Assembly (NCBI GenBank): GCA_021809225.1
Contig: JAKBAL010000199.1
Span: 1-5,211, forward strand
Direction of reading: 5' to 3'
Length of the DNA: 5,211 bases
Source: Pseudomonadota bacterium
GTDB taxonomy: Bacteria; Pseudomonadota; Alphaproteobacteria; UBA9655
Position 1 is the first letter of the stretch; the number at the start of each line of letters is the position of its first letter. A program made the position numbers and the translations under genes. The notes under the pieces were generated by a model. The model worked only from the letters and a program-made list of their open reading frames with translations, was not told the origin of the DNA and made no database searches. Shown here one piece after another: positions 1 to 5,211 of this stretch.

Positions 1-153
1 AAGATAATATTTGCCACAACCCGATTTCCCCAAGATAACAATAAAGTCATTTTCTTTGATATTCAGCTGGATATGATCGAGAATAAGAGCTGGCTTTTGA
101 GGGTCACCAAACCATTTTGAAATATTGTTGAGTGTTAATAGCTCCTTTTCCAT
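1..153 (-). CDS. ABC transporter ATP-binding protein, NitT/TauT (anion) type, N-terminal 51 codons only
   Basis: This is the start of the cytoplasmic ATPase subunit that would power the permease encoded just upstream. The reading frame begins at ATG (151-153, minus strand) and stays open to the left window edge, so the rest of the protein is not visible. Translation begins MEKELLTLNNISKWFG, a typical ABC N-terminal strand with an aromatic pair (W14, F15) where the adenine-stacking A-loop residue is expected. It then reaches a Walker A-like motif, GKSGCGK, at residues 42-48. The start is supported by an AGGGAGA ribosome-binding site that overlaps the TAG stop of the permease, with 11 bases between the genes, which indicates one transcript and probable translational coupling. 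Oddly, the two residues after the Walker lysine are Tyr-Tyr instead of the usual Ser/Thr-Thr, which may mean impaired activity, a decayed gene or a sequence error. ATPases of this class partnered with fused permeases often carry an extra C-terminal AAA-associated domain, which cannot be checked here. Substrate unknown. Confidence 0.85.
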   Translation of the reverse strand, partial: MEKELLTLNNISKWFGDPQKPALILDHIQLNIKENDFIVILGKSGCGKYYL

Positions 154-164
154 GATTTTTCTCC

Positions 165-1871
165 CTAATCCAGACGATAGCGCGTTGTGACAAAGAGATA
201 AAGGGGGTGCCAAAGAAGACGATTTAATATTAACACATAAATTGAGAGAACAATAACCCCCAGTAAAATACGAGGATAATCACCCGCTGCTGTAGATGAT
301 GCAATGTATGCACCGACTCCATTTGCGACAAGTGTATTGTTCCCCCAACTCACATATTCAGCTACAATACTGGCATTCCACGACCCACCTGCAGCCGTAA
401 TGAGTCCTGTCACGTAGGCAGGGGCAATGCCAGGCAAATAAAGTTTTTTCCATTGCAACCACCCTTTTACACGAAAATTCTTTGTTAGCTCTTGAAAATC
501 ATAAGGAATAGAAGAAGCTCCACCAATCACATTAAATAAAATGTACCACTGCGTTCCTAAGATTATGAGGGGGCTAAGCCAAATGTCGGGGTTTAAATGA
601 TATTTTACAATCACCACGACCACGATCGGAAAAAAGAGGTTGGCAGGAAAGGCCGCCATAAATTGAACCCAAGGTTGAAGCCGACTTGAAAGTCGTTCAT
701 TCAGTCCAATCATCACACCTATGGGAACCCAGACGAGGGAAGCGAGTGCACATAAAACAACAACTCTTATAAGGGTGATGAAACCCAGAAAAAAAACATG
801 CTTCATTTCTTCAATGGAAATATTTGAAAACACATAGATGTAAGCTTTGAACCCATAGAACGCGAAGATAAATAAGAAGAAAAGGAAAAAAGCCGTGATA
901 ATCAACTTGCTGATGATAAGGTTTATGCTTTGGTGTTCTTTCTCAAATGAAGAAGTTTTAAGACTAAGGGCTTGGAAAATTTTATCGAAAATACTTAGAA
1001 AGCCAAACCAAAAAATATTAAAAATGCGGAAGAGGGCAGCCCGTCTAAGCATCGTTAGTACCCAAGAAGAAGGCGTTTGCGCATGGGCTGTGAGTTCTGC
1101 CTTAAATTTGTCGCTCCAAACCAGGAGAGGCCGAAAAAGAAGCTGATCATACAAAAGAATGACGATGAGCATGGTCAAGATGGCATAGCAAATAGCCTCC
1201 ATTGACTTGTGCTTCGATGCAAGAGCAATGTACGACCCAATTCCGGGGAGAAGGATTGTATTGCCTGATACCGTAATTGCTTCAGACGCCACCACAAAAA
1301 ACCACCCCCCAGAAACGGACATCATTGTATTCCATAAAAGTTGGGGCACAGCAAAAGGAACTTCAAGGCGCCAATACCGCCTCCAAGATGAGAGGTGATA
1401 GAGGGTCGCGACCTCTGTCAATTCTTTGGGAACGCTCATAAAGGATTGATAAAGACTAAAGGTCATATTCCAAACTTGAGAGGTAAAAATCGCAAAAATA
1501 GAAGCACATTCAACCCCAAGGAGACTTCCGGGAAAAAGAGCAATAAAGCCTGTTACCGTAATCGATAAAAAACCTAAAATAGGAACGGACTGAAGAATAT
1601 CAAGAAGAGGAATTAAGATGAGTTCTGCTTTTTTGCTCTTAACTGCAATAGTTGCATAAACAAAGCTAAATATAAGGGATAAAATAAGGGCATAAAACAT
1701 TCTTAAAATTGTTCGTAAAGCATAATAGGGGAGGTTGCTAGGATCCAAAGAAACTGGCAATGTATCTGTCATTATATAGGGGGTGGCCATTTCTCGGCTT
1801 CCCCAGACGAAAAGAGTAATTGCCGTTATGACAACAAGAAGCGCCACTCCATCCCATGGAGAAGGACGCAA
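165..1871 (-). CDS. Fused (duplicated) ABC transporter permease, NitT/TauT anion-type family
   Basis: This is an inner-membrane protein in which two binding-protein-dependent permease domains are joined in one chain, so one copy could form the whole membrane channel of an importer. From the TTG at 1869-1871 it is 568 residues. A first membrane segment lies at about 9-24. The first half has an EAA-type coupling loop at about 150-177 (ELTEVATLYHLSSWRRYWRL, then EVPFAVP). The second half has its own loop at about 461-485 (ELTKNFRVKGWLQWKKLYLP). The duplication is also visible in matching segments GGWFFVVASEAITVSG...GIGSYIA (188-215) and GGSWNASIVAEYVSWG...GVGAYIA (495-524). A polar linker (about 255-315) separates the halves, and a further membrane segment (about 320-340) opens the second half. 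Fused permeases of this kind (COG4986-like, 'duplicated permease') are predicted anion transporters, but the substrate is rarely known. The start is doubtful: TTG has no ribosome-binding site, while the frame stays open upstream to an ATC at 1911-1913 with a strong one, which would give 582 residues. The ATPase gene follows by 11 bases. Confidence 0.92.
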   Translation of the reverse strand: MRPSPWDGVALLVVITAITLFVWGSREMATPYIMTDTLPVSLDPSNLPYYALRTILRMFYALILSLIFSFVYATIAVKSKKAELILIPLLDILQSVPILGFLSITVTGFIALFPGSLLGVECASIFAIFTSQVWNMTFSLYQSFMSVPKELTEVATLYHLSSWRRYWRLEVPFAVPQLLWNTMMSVSGGWFFVVASEAITVSGNTILLPGIGSYIALASKHKSMEAICYAILTMLIVILLYDQLLFRPLLVWSDKFKAELTAHAQTPSSWVLTMLRRAALFRIFNIFWFGFLSIFDKIFQALSLKTSSFEKEHQSINLIISKLIITAFFLFFLFIFAFYGFKAYIYVFSNISIEEMKHVFFLGFITLIRVVVLCALASLVWVPIGVMIGLNERLSSRLQPWVQFMAAFPANLFFPIVVVVIVKYHLNPDIWLSPLIILGTQWYILFNVIGGASSIPYDFQELTKNFRVKGWLQWKKLYLPGIAPAYVTGLITAAGGSWNASIVAEYVSWGNNTLVANGVGAYIASSTAAGDYPRILLGVIVLSIYVLILNRLLWHPLYLFVTTRYRLD

Positions 1872-1918
1872 GCGTAAAGAGGGGAAAAAATGACTGAACT
1901 TTCGTTGAAGGATAGCTT

Positions 1919-1927
1919 TCCTCCCTT
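1919..1927 (-). promoter_or_regulatory. Strong ribosome-binding site upstream of the permease, pointing to an ATC start at 1911-1913
   Basis: On the minus strand this reads AAGGGAGGA, close to the ideal Shine-Dalgarno sequence. Five bases (AAGCT) separate it from ATC at 1913-1911, which is in frame with the permease (14 codons before the TTG at 1871). No ATG, GTG or TTG occurs in any frame within the usual spacing of this site. The frame is open from just after a TAG at about 1939-1941. The extra 14 residues would begin (M)LQRKFSHFFPSLR, a basic N-terminus fitting a protein whose first membrane segment follows. ATC is permitted but rare as a start in the bacterial code; a mutated or misread ATG is an alternative. 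Confidence 0.6.
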
Positions 1928-1984
1928 GTTTTTGTTTCTAGAAGAATATATCACAATATGAACAAATATCCTCATCCTGAATGA

Positions 1985-2036
1985 AAATCCCTTGTTTCTG
2001 GGTTGCTTCGTCGCTATGCTCCTCGCAATGATGCGT
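1985..2036. repeat. Dispersed intergenic repeat unit ('HCEERSDEAIQ'-type short element)
   Basis: The core at 2003-2028 begins TTGCTTCGTCGC and ends CTCCTCGCAA, so its ends (TTGC/GCAA, plus a flanking G-T pair) can pair as a short imperfect hairpin. Read on the minus strand as codons, it gives H-C-E-E-H-S-D-E-A-T-Q. That is a two-change version of the HCEERSDEAIQ peptide familiar as a spurious small ORF from a short dispersed repeat in many AT-rich and host-associated bacterial genomes. It is richer in G+C than its flanks. Boundaries beyond the core are guessed. It lies between divergent operons and could affect transcripts in either direction, but no function can be assigned. Only one copy is seen in the window; the repeat identity rests on recalled similarity. 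Confidence 0.6.
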
Positions 2037-2049
2037 GGGAGAGTCAGAT

Positions 2050-2115
2050 AAGTGGCGCATTATTTAAAATTTATAGCAATAGTTACATTTTAAAATATAA
2101 ATAATAATTATAGGG
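2050..2115 (+). promoter_or_regulatory. AT-rich leader and probable promoter region of the RND efflux operon
   Basis: The 55 bases from 2061 to the efflux operon start are almost entirely A and T, unlike the repeat just before them. They contain several -10-like hexamers (TATAGC at 2072, TAAAAT at 2091, TATAAA at 2096) and a perfect ten-base palindrome ATTTTAAAAT at 2087-2096. None of the -10-like boxes has a good -35 box at 16-18 bases, so no single promoter can be named. A promoter is expected here because the gene to the left is divergent and no other upstream plus-strand gene exists in the window. The palindrome could be an operator, but AT-rich palindromes arise easily by chance. Confidence 0.3.
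2112..2115 (+). promoter_or_regulatory. Ribosome-binding site AGGG abutting the ATG of the outer-membrane factor gene
   Basis: AGGG ends directly before the ATG at 2116, leaving no spacer, which is too close for normal initiation there. The same site lies nine bases before an in-frame TTG at 2125-2127, a normal distance. Translation may therefore begin at TTG (LRIFVLISCLSFWLAGC as signal peptide) and not at ATG (with MFH ahead). Both starts give a usable lipoprotein signal and the same mature protein, so the choice does not change function. Confidence 0.4.
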
Positions 2116-3597
2116 ATGTTTCACTTGCGAATTTTTGTTTTAATATCATGCTTGAGTTTTTGGCTTGCAGGCTGTGCTGTCGGTCCAGATTTTGAGTCAC
2201 CTGCGGTTCCTCAAACTCAGTCCTATACAGAGTCGGTGCTCCCCGAAAAAACCGTTAAATCGAAAGGTCCAGGGGGAGATACACAAGTTTTTCTTCAAGG
2301 AAAGGACATCCCCGGCTGTTGGTGGTATCTTTTTCGCTCAAAGGCTTTGAATGAATTGATAATAAGAGCCCTTAAAAACAACCCTGACCTCCAAGCCGCC
2401 CAAGCTGCACTTTATCAAGGGGAAGCAAATTTACGTGTTGCATTAGCTTCTCTTTATCCATCTATCAATTTTCAAGCTTTCCCTGAAAGGCAGCGATTCA
2501 GCGGAGCTATTTTTGATATATCCACACCAAAGGGACCAGTTACCTTTAATCTCTATAATGCATCTGTGAACGCTTCTTATATTCTGGATATATTTGGAGG
2601 AGTCCAACGACAAATCGAATCTTCAGAAGCTCAGCTTAGCTACCAAGTATTTGAATTAGAAGCTACTTATTTAACCTTAACCTCGAATATTGTCACGGCG
2701 GCTATCACAGAAGCTTCTCTAAGGGCACAGATTCAAGCAACTGAGGAATTAATAGAGTCGCAAGCAAAAGTTCTTGAAATTACAAAAAAGAAATTCGATT
2801 TGGGGGGAGTCTCTCAATTAGATGTTCTTGCCCAGCAAACCCAACTAGCCCAAACACAGGCCTCTCTTCCTCCTCTCCAAAATAGTTTGTCGCAAACACG
2901 TAATGCACTTTCTGTTCTTATTGGAGAGTTGCCAAGTGAAAGCCATCTTCCCATTTTCAATTTAATGGATTTGAAGTTACCCACGCAGCTTCCCGTCAGC
3001 CTTCCTTCTTCTCTTGTTTGTCAACGCCCGGACATTCGGGCTGCTGAGGCCACCCTACGTTCTGCGAGTGCTCAAATTGGCGTCGCCACGGCAAATATGC
3101 TTCCTCAAATTACCCTCACTGGAAGTGCAGCTCTTATATCTGATACATGGGATACGCTTTTTGAATATAAGTCTTTTATTTGGTCGATCATGGCGAATTT
3201 AGCTCAGCCTATTTTTCAAGGAGGATCCCTTATTGCCAAACGAGATGGAGCGAAAGCTGCCTTTGACCAAGCCTTTGCTCAATACCGTCAAACTGTCCTT
3301 AAAGCTTTTCAAAACGTAGCTGATGTTCTAAGGGCCCTTGAGATTGATGCTCAGCAACTTCAAGTGCAGACAGAAGCTGAAGAAGCCGCATCGAAAACAC
3401 TCAGCTTGACTCAAACTCAATATAAATTAGGGGCCGTAAGTTATATAAATCTTTTGGATGCGGATAGGCAATATCACCAATCTCGTATTGGTCGCATACA
3501 AGCCCAAGCTGCCCGCTATGCAGATACAGCGGCTCTTTTTCAAGCCCTGGGTGGAGGATGGTGGAATCGAAAACCGATTTATGAGGAAATCCAATAA
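2116..3597 (+). CDS. RND efflux outer-membrane factor, NodT/OprM-type lipoprotein
   Basis: This is the outer-membrane channel of a tripartite efflux pump. The 493-residue length is usual for the family. The signal peptide (1-19) ends in lipobox LAGC, predicting cleavage before Cys20 and lipid attachment; Ala at +2 fits outer-membrane sorting. The family hallmark VGPDFESPAVP follows at 22-32. After it come WWYLFRSKALNELI...NNPDL (69-91) and the two structural repeats of the TolC fold. Repeat 1 includes KKFDLGGVSQLDVL (225-238). Repeat 2 starts after RPDIRAAEATLRSASAQIG (304-322) and includes YKLGAVSYINLLDADRQY (436-453). The C-terminus ends in the typical LFQALGGGWW (474-483). The segment before RPDIR reads VCQ where family members usually have a further charged or Arg residue, a minor variation. 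It is the first gene of its operon: its TAA overlaps the ATG of the adaptor by one base. The start may be ATG 2116 or TTG 2125. NodT is the family name, so no specific symbol is assigned. Confidence 0.95.
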   Translation: MFHLRIFVLISCLSFWLAGCAVGPDFESPAVPQTQSYTESVLPEKTVKSKGPGGDTQVFLQGKDIPGCWWYLFRSKALNELIIRALKNNPDLQAAQAALYQGEANLRVALASLYPSINFQAFPERQRFSGAIFDISTPKGPVTFNLYNASVNASYILDIFGGVQRQIESSEAQLSYQVFELEATYLTLTSNIVTAAITEASLRAQIQATEELIESQAKVLEITKKKFDLGGVSQLDVLAQQTQLAQTQASLPPLQNSLSQTRNALSVLIGELPSESHLPIFNLMDLKLPTQLPVSLPSSLVCQRPDIRAAEATLRSASAQIGVATANMLPQITLTGSAALISDTWDTLFEYKSFIWSIMANLAQPIFQGGSLIAKRDGAKAAFDQAFAQYRQTVLKAFQNVADVLRALEIDAQQLQVQTEAEEAASKTLSLTQTQYKLGAVSYINLLDADRQYHQSRIGRIQAQAARYADTAALFQALGGGWWNRKPIYEEIQ

Positions 3598-4727
3598 TGT
3601 CAAAACGTATGGTAATCATGCTTATCCTTACAGGACTTATTTTTGGAGGCATTTTCGCTTATAAAGTCTTTGAGGGCCGTATGATAAAAAAGTACATGAG
3701 TGGCCTCGCAATGGTCCCTGTAACCGTATCATCTGTAATAGTTACATCTACACCCTGGGAATCTAAGCTCACTGCCACAGGAACCATGCGGGCCATCAAT
3801 GGAGTTGATGTGACAACCGAGATTGCGGGGCTTGTTAAGGCCATAAAATTTACTCCCGGAAGTGAGGTTAAGGCAGGCGACGTCATCATTGAACTCAATG
3901 CCGATGTTGAAATTGCCCAGCTCGAATCTCTCCTGGCTTTAGCCGACCTTGCCCACATTACTTATAACCGTGATAAGGAACAATTTGCGGTACAGGGGGT
4001 TAGCAAAGCAACTCTTGACGCCGATGCAGCTAATCTCAAAAGTTCGAATGCTCAAGCGGCACAACAAGCCGCTGTGAATGCAAAGAAAAAAGTTCAGGCT
4101 CCTTTTGACGGGCGTCTTGGTATTTCTGCAGTTAATTTGGGTCAGTATTTAAATCCAGGAGATAAAATTGTAACACTCCAATCTCTTGATCCCATTTATG
4201 TGGATTTTTTTCTTCCTCAACAAAATCTGCCTCAAATTGCCGTAAACCAAGCCATTATTCTGACAACAGACACGTATCCTCGTGTCTCGTTTAAGGGAAA
4301 AATTACCACGATCAATCCCAAGGTTGATGTAGGTACACGCAATGTAGAAGTTGAAGCTACCCTTCCTAATCCAGACCATAAACTGTTTCCGGGTATGTTC
4401 GGTGTGGTTGAGATTCGTACGGCAGTTTCAAAGGAATACATCACCTTACCCCAGACGGCGATTAGCTATAATCCTTATGGAGACTTGGTTTATACTTTAA
4501 AAGAAAAGGAAAAAGATAAGAAGGGAAATCCTATCTTTGTTGCAACTCAACAATTTGTCACCGTCGGTAAAACCCGAGGAGATCAAGTTCAAGTCTTAAA
4601 GGGTGTTAAAAAGGGTGACGTGGTTGTTACTGCGGGTCAGCTCAAACTTAAAAATGGAAGCCTTGTCACAGTTAATAATACGGTCGTTCCCAGCAATGAT
4701 CCAACGCCCAACCTCAAAAATGATTAA
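3597..4727 (+). CDS. RND efflux periplasmic adaptor (membrane fusion protein), MexH-like
   Basis: This adaptor links the inner-membrane RND pump to the outer-membrane channel. Length is 376 residues, normal for the family. Residues 1-21 are a basic start plus one hydrophobic segment (VIMLILTGLIFGGIFAY) with no lipobox Cys, so it is probably anchored by an uncleaved membrane helix. Next comes the first half of the lipoyl domain (about 59-100, with TEIAGLVKAIKFTPGSEVKA at 74-93). A short alpha-hairpin follows at about 103-165 (including GVSKATLDADAANLK), then the second lipoyl half (VQAPFDGRLGI, 166-176, to about 197). A beta-barrel domain is at about 198-275 (DPIYVDFFLP; LFPGMFGVVEIR) and a membrane-proximal domain at about 280-360. 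The latter contains a lysine-rich loop KEKEKDKKGNP (302-312). The start is clear: a GAGGA ribosome-binding site lies nine bases before ATG. The ATG overlaps the upstream stop as TAATG, implying translational coupling. The resemblance to MexH-class adaptors is by motif recall; substrate specificity cannot be inferred. Confidence 0.94.
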   Translation: MSKRMVIMLILTGLIFGGIFAYKVFEGRMIKKYMSGLAMVPVTVSSVIVTSTPWESKLTATGTMRAINGVDVTTEIAGLVKAIKFTPGSEVKAGDVIIELNADVEIAQLESLLALADLAHITYNRDKEQFAVQGVSKATLDADAANLKSSNAQAAQQAAVNAKKKVQAPFDGRLGISAVNLGQYLNPGDKIVTLQSLDPIYVDFFLPQQNLPQIAVNQAIILTTDTYPRVSFKGKITTINPKVDVGTRNVEVEATLPNPDHKLFPGMFGVVEIRTAVSKEYITLPQTAISYNPYGDLVYTLKEKEKDKKGNPIFVATQQFVTVGKTRGDQVQVLKGVKKGDVVVTAGQLKLKNGSLVTVNNTVVPSNDPTPNLKND

Positions 4728-4742
4728 ATCAGGGACATTCTG

Positions 4743-5211
4743 ATGAAGTTTACGGACTTATATATTCGAAGACCTGTCCTTGCTACCGTTGTAAGTGTGA
4801 TGATTCTTGTTTTAGGGTTGCGCTCTCTTGACCTTCTTCCCATCCGCCAATTTCCTTTTACGCAAAATGCAATTATAACGGTATCAACAGTTTATACCGG
4901 TGCAGATCCAGAGCTTATTGCAGGTTTCATTACAACCCCTCTTGAAAATTCCATTGCCCAAGCTAATGGAATTGATTATTTAACGTCCAGCAGTAACCAA
5001 GGCGTAAGTACAATTCAGGCCATTCTTCGGCTCAATTATGATTCGCAAAAAGCGCTTTCTGACATTAATACCAAAGTCAATGCTGTTTTGAATCTGCTCC
5101 CAAAGGATGCTCAAGTCCCTGTCTTAACGGTGGTCGTTGGGGATGTCACTGATGCTATGTATATCGGTTTTTATAGCGATGTTCTTCCGACAAATAAAAT
5201 TACAGACTATA
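4743..5211 (+). CDS. RND efflux transporter, inner-membrane pump subunit (HAE1 class, MexI-like), N-terminal 156 residues
   Basis: This is the start of the proton-driven pump of the tripartite system; family members are about 1,000-1,050 residues, so most of the gene lies beyond the right edge. It opens MKFTDLYIRRPVLATVVSVM, the classic RND start: a short amphipathic cytoplasmic helix ending in RRP, then membrane helix 1 (about 12-30). LLPIRQFPF (31-39) leads into the first periplasmic porter subdomain, ITVSTVYTGADPELIAGFIT (45-64), with PLENSIAQANGIDYLTSSS (66-84), QGVSTIQAILRL (86-97) and KVNAVLNLLPKDAQVPVLT (111-129). The second porter subdomain begins at about MYIGFYSD. The LPIRQ-P motif and PLENSIAQ..GIDYLTS resemble the MexI-type subgroup more than AcrB, by recall. 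The start is well placed: AGGGA at 4731-4735 is seven bases before ATG, 15 bases after the adaptor stop. The proton-relay residues lie outside the window. No stop or frameshift is seen in this part. Confidence 0.95.
   Translation, partial: MKFTDLYIRRPVLATVVSVMILVLGLRSLDLLPIRQFPFTQNAIITVSTVYTGADPELIAGFITTPLENSIAQANGIDYLTSSSNQGVSTIQAILRLNYDSQKALSDINTKVNAVLNLLPKDAQVPVLTVVVGDVTDAMYIGFYSDVLPTNKITDY

Noticed and set aside
895..1398. Two plus-strand open frames of 83 and 63 codons (895-1146 and 1207-1398) inside the permease gene
   Set aside because: They lie antisense to a well-supported membrane protein, show no recognisable motif, and neither is needed to explain the sequence.
1936..1943. Perfect eight-base palindrome TTCTAGAA upstream of the permease as an operator
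   Set aside because: It is too short to separate from chance in AT-rich DNA, and no second copy or nearby regulator gene supports it.
1999..2032. Rho-independent terminator in the intergenic repeat
   Set aside because: The stem has only about four or five paired bases at its ends, and no T-run follows on either strand. Both flanking genes start here, so no terminator is needed.
1990..2036. A small protein-coding gene reading HCEEHSDEATQ on the minus strand
   Set aside because: This peptide is a known kind of spurious translation of a dispersed repeat; here it has no start codon with a ribosome-binding site.
3401..3958. Minus-strand and alternate-frame open frames around the junction of the outer-membrane factor and adaptor genes
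   Set aside because: They overlap two strongly supported genes in other frames, and their translations resemble no protein family I know.
4149..4444. Two overlapping minus-strand open frames inside the adaptor gene
   Set aside because: They are antisense shadows of the beta-barrel domain coding region, without family motifs.

Overview
The window is ordinary bacterial chromosome carrying two divergent transport operons around a control region of about 200 bases (1914-2115). The DNA is AT-rich, roughly 40% G+C by eye. The genes are packed tightly with good Shine-Dalgarno sequences. The NodT-type outer-membrane lipoprotein and inner-membrane RND parts show a Gram-negative, most likely proteobacterial, host. 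The control region also holds a short dispersed-repeat unit that reads H-C-E-E-x-S-D-E-A-x-Q when translated on the minus strand. That repeat is common in AT-rich, often host-associated bacteria such as Rickettsia-like Alphaproteobacteria. Together these suggest an AT-rich, perhaps intracellular, alpha- or gammaproteobacterium, but this assignment is inference and not firm.

Leftward (minus strand): a fused, duplicated ABC-transporter permease of the NitT/TauT anion class (165-1871, probably starting further upstream near 1913). It is followed 11 bases later by the first 51 codons of its ATP-binding subunit, which runs off the left edge. No substrate-binding protein is visible, so the substrate is unknown. 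Two points need checking. The permease has no convincing ATG/GTG/TTG start, but a strong Shine-Dalgarno stands 5 bases before an in-frame ATC. The ATPase has Tyr-Tyr where Walker A normally has Ser/Thr-Thr.

Rightward (plus strand): a complete tripartite RND efflux pump set in the order outer-membrane factor (2116-3597), periplasmic adaptor (3597-4727) and inner-membrane RND pump (4743 to beyond the right edge). The first two genes overlap by one base (TAATG), and the third starts 15 bases after the second. The adaptor and pump look most like the MexH/MexI-type subfamily. The three products would assemble into a proton-driven channel from inner membrane and periplasm through the outer membrane; the exported compounds cannot be told from sequence.

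The ABC importer and RND pump share only the control region; nothing visible shows they act together. I found no RNA gene, CRISPR array, insertion sequence, phage gene or novel system. The points of interest are the two sequence anomalies in the ABC operon, the repeat between the operons, and the outer-membrane-factor-first order of the pump operon.
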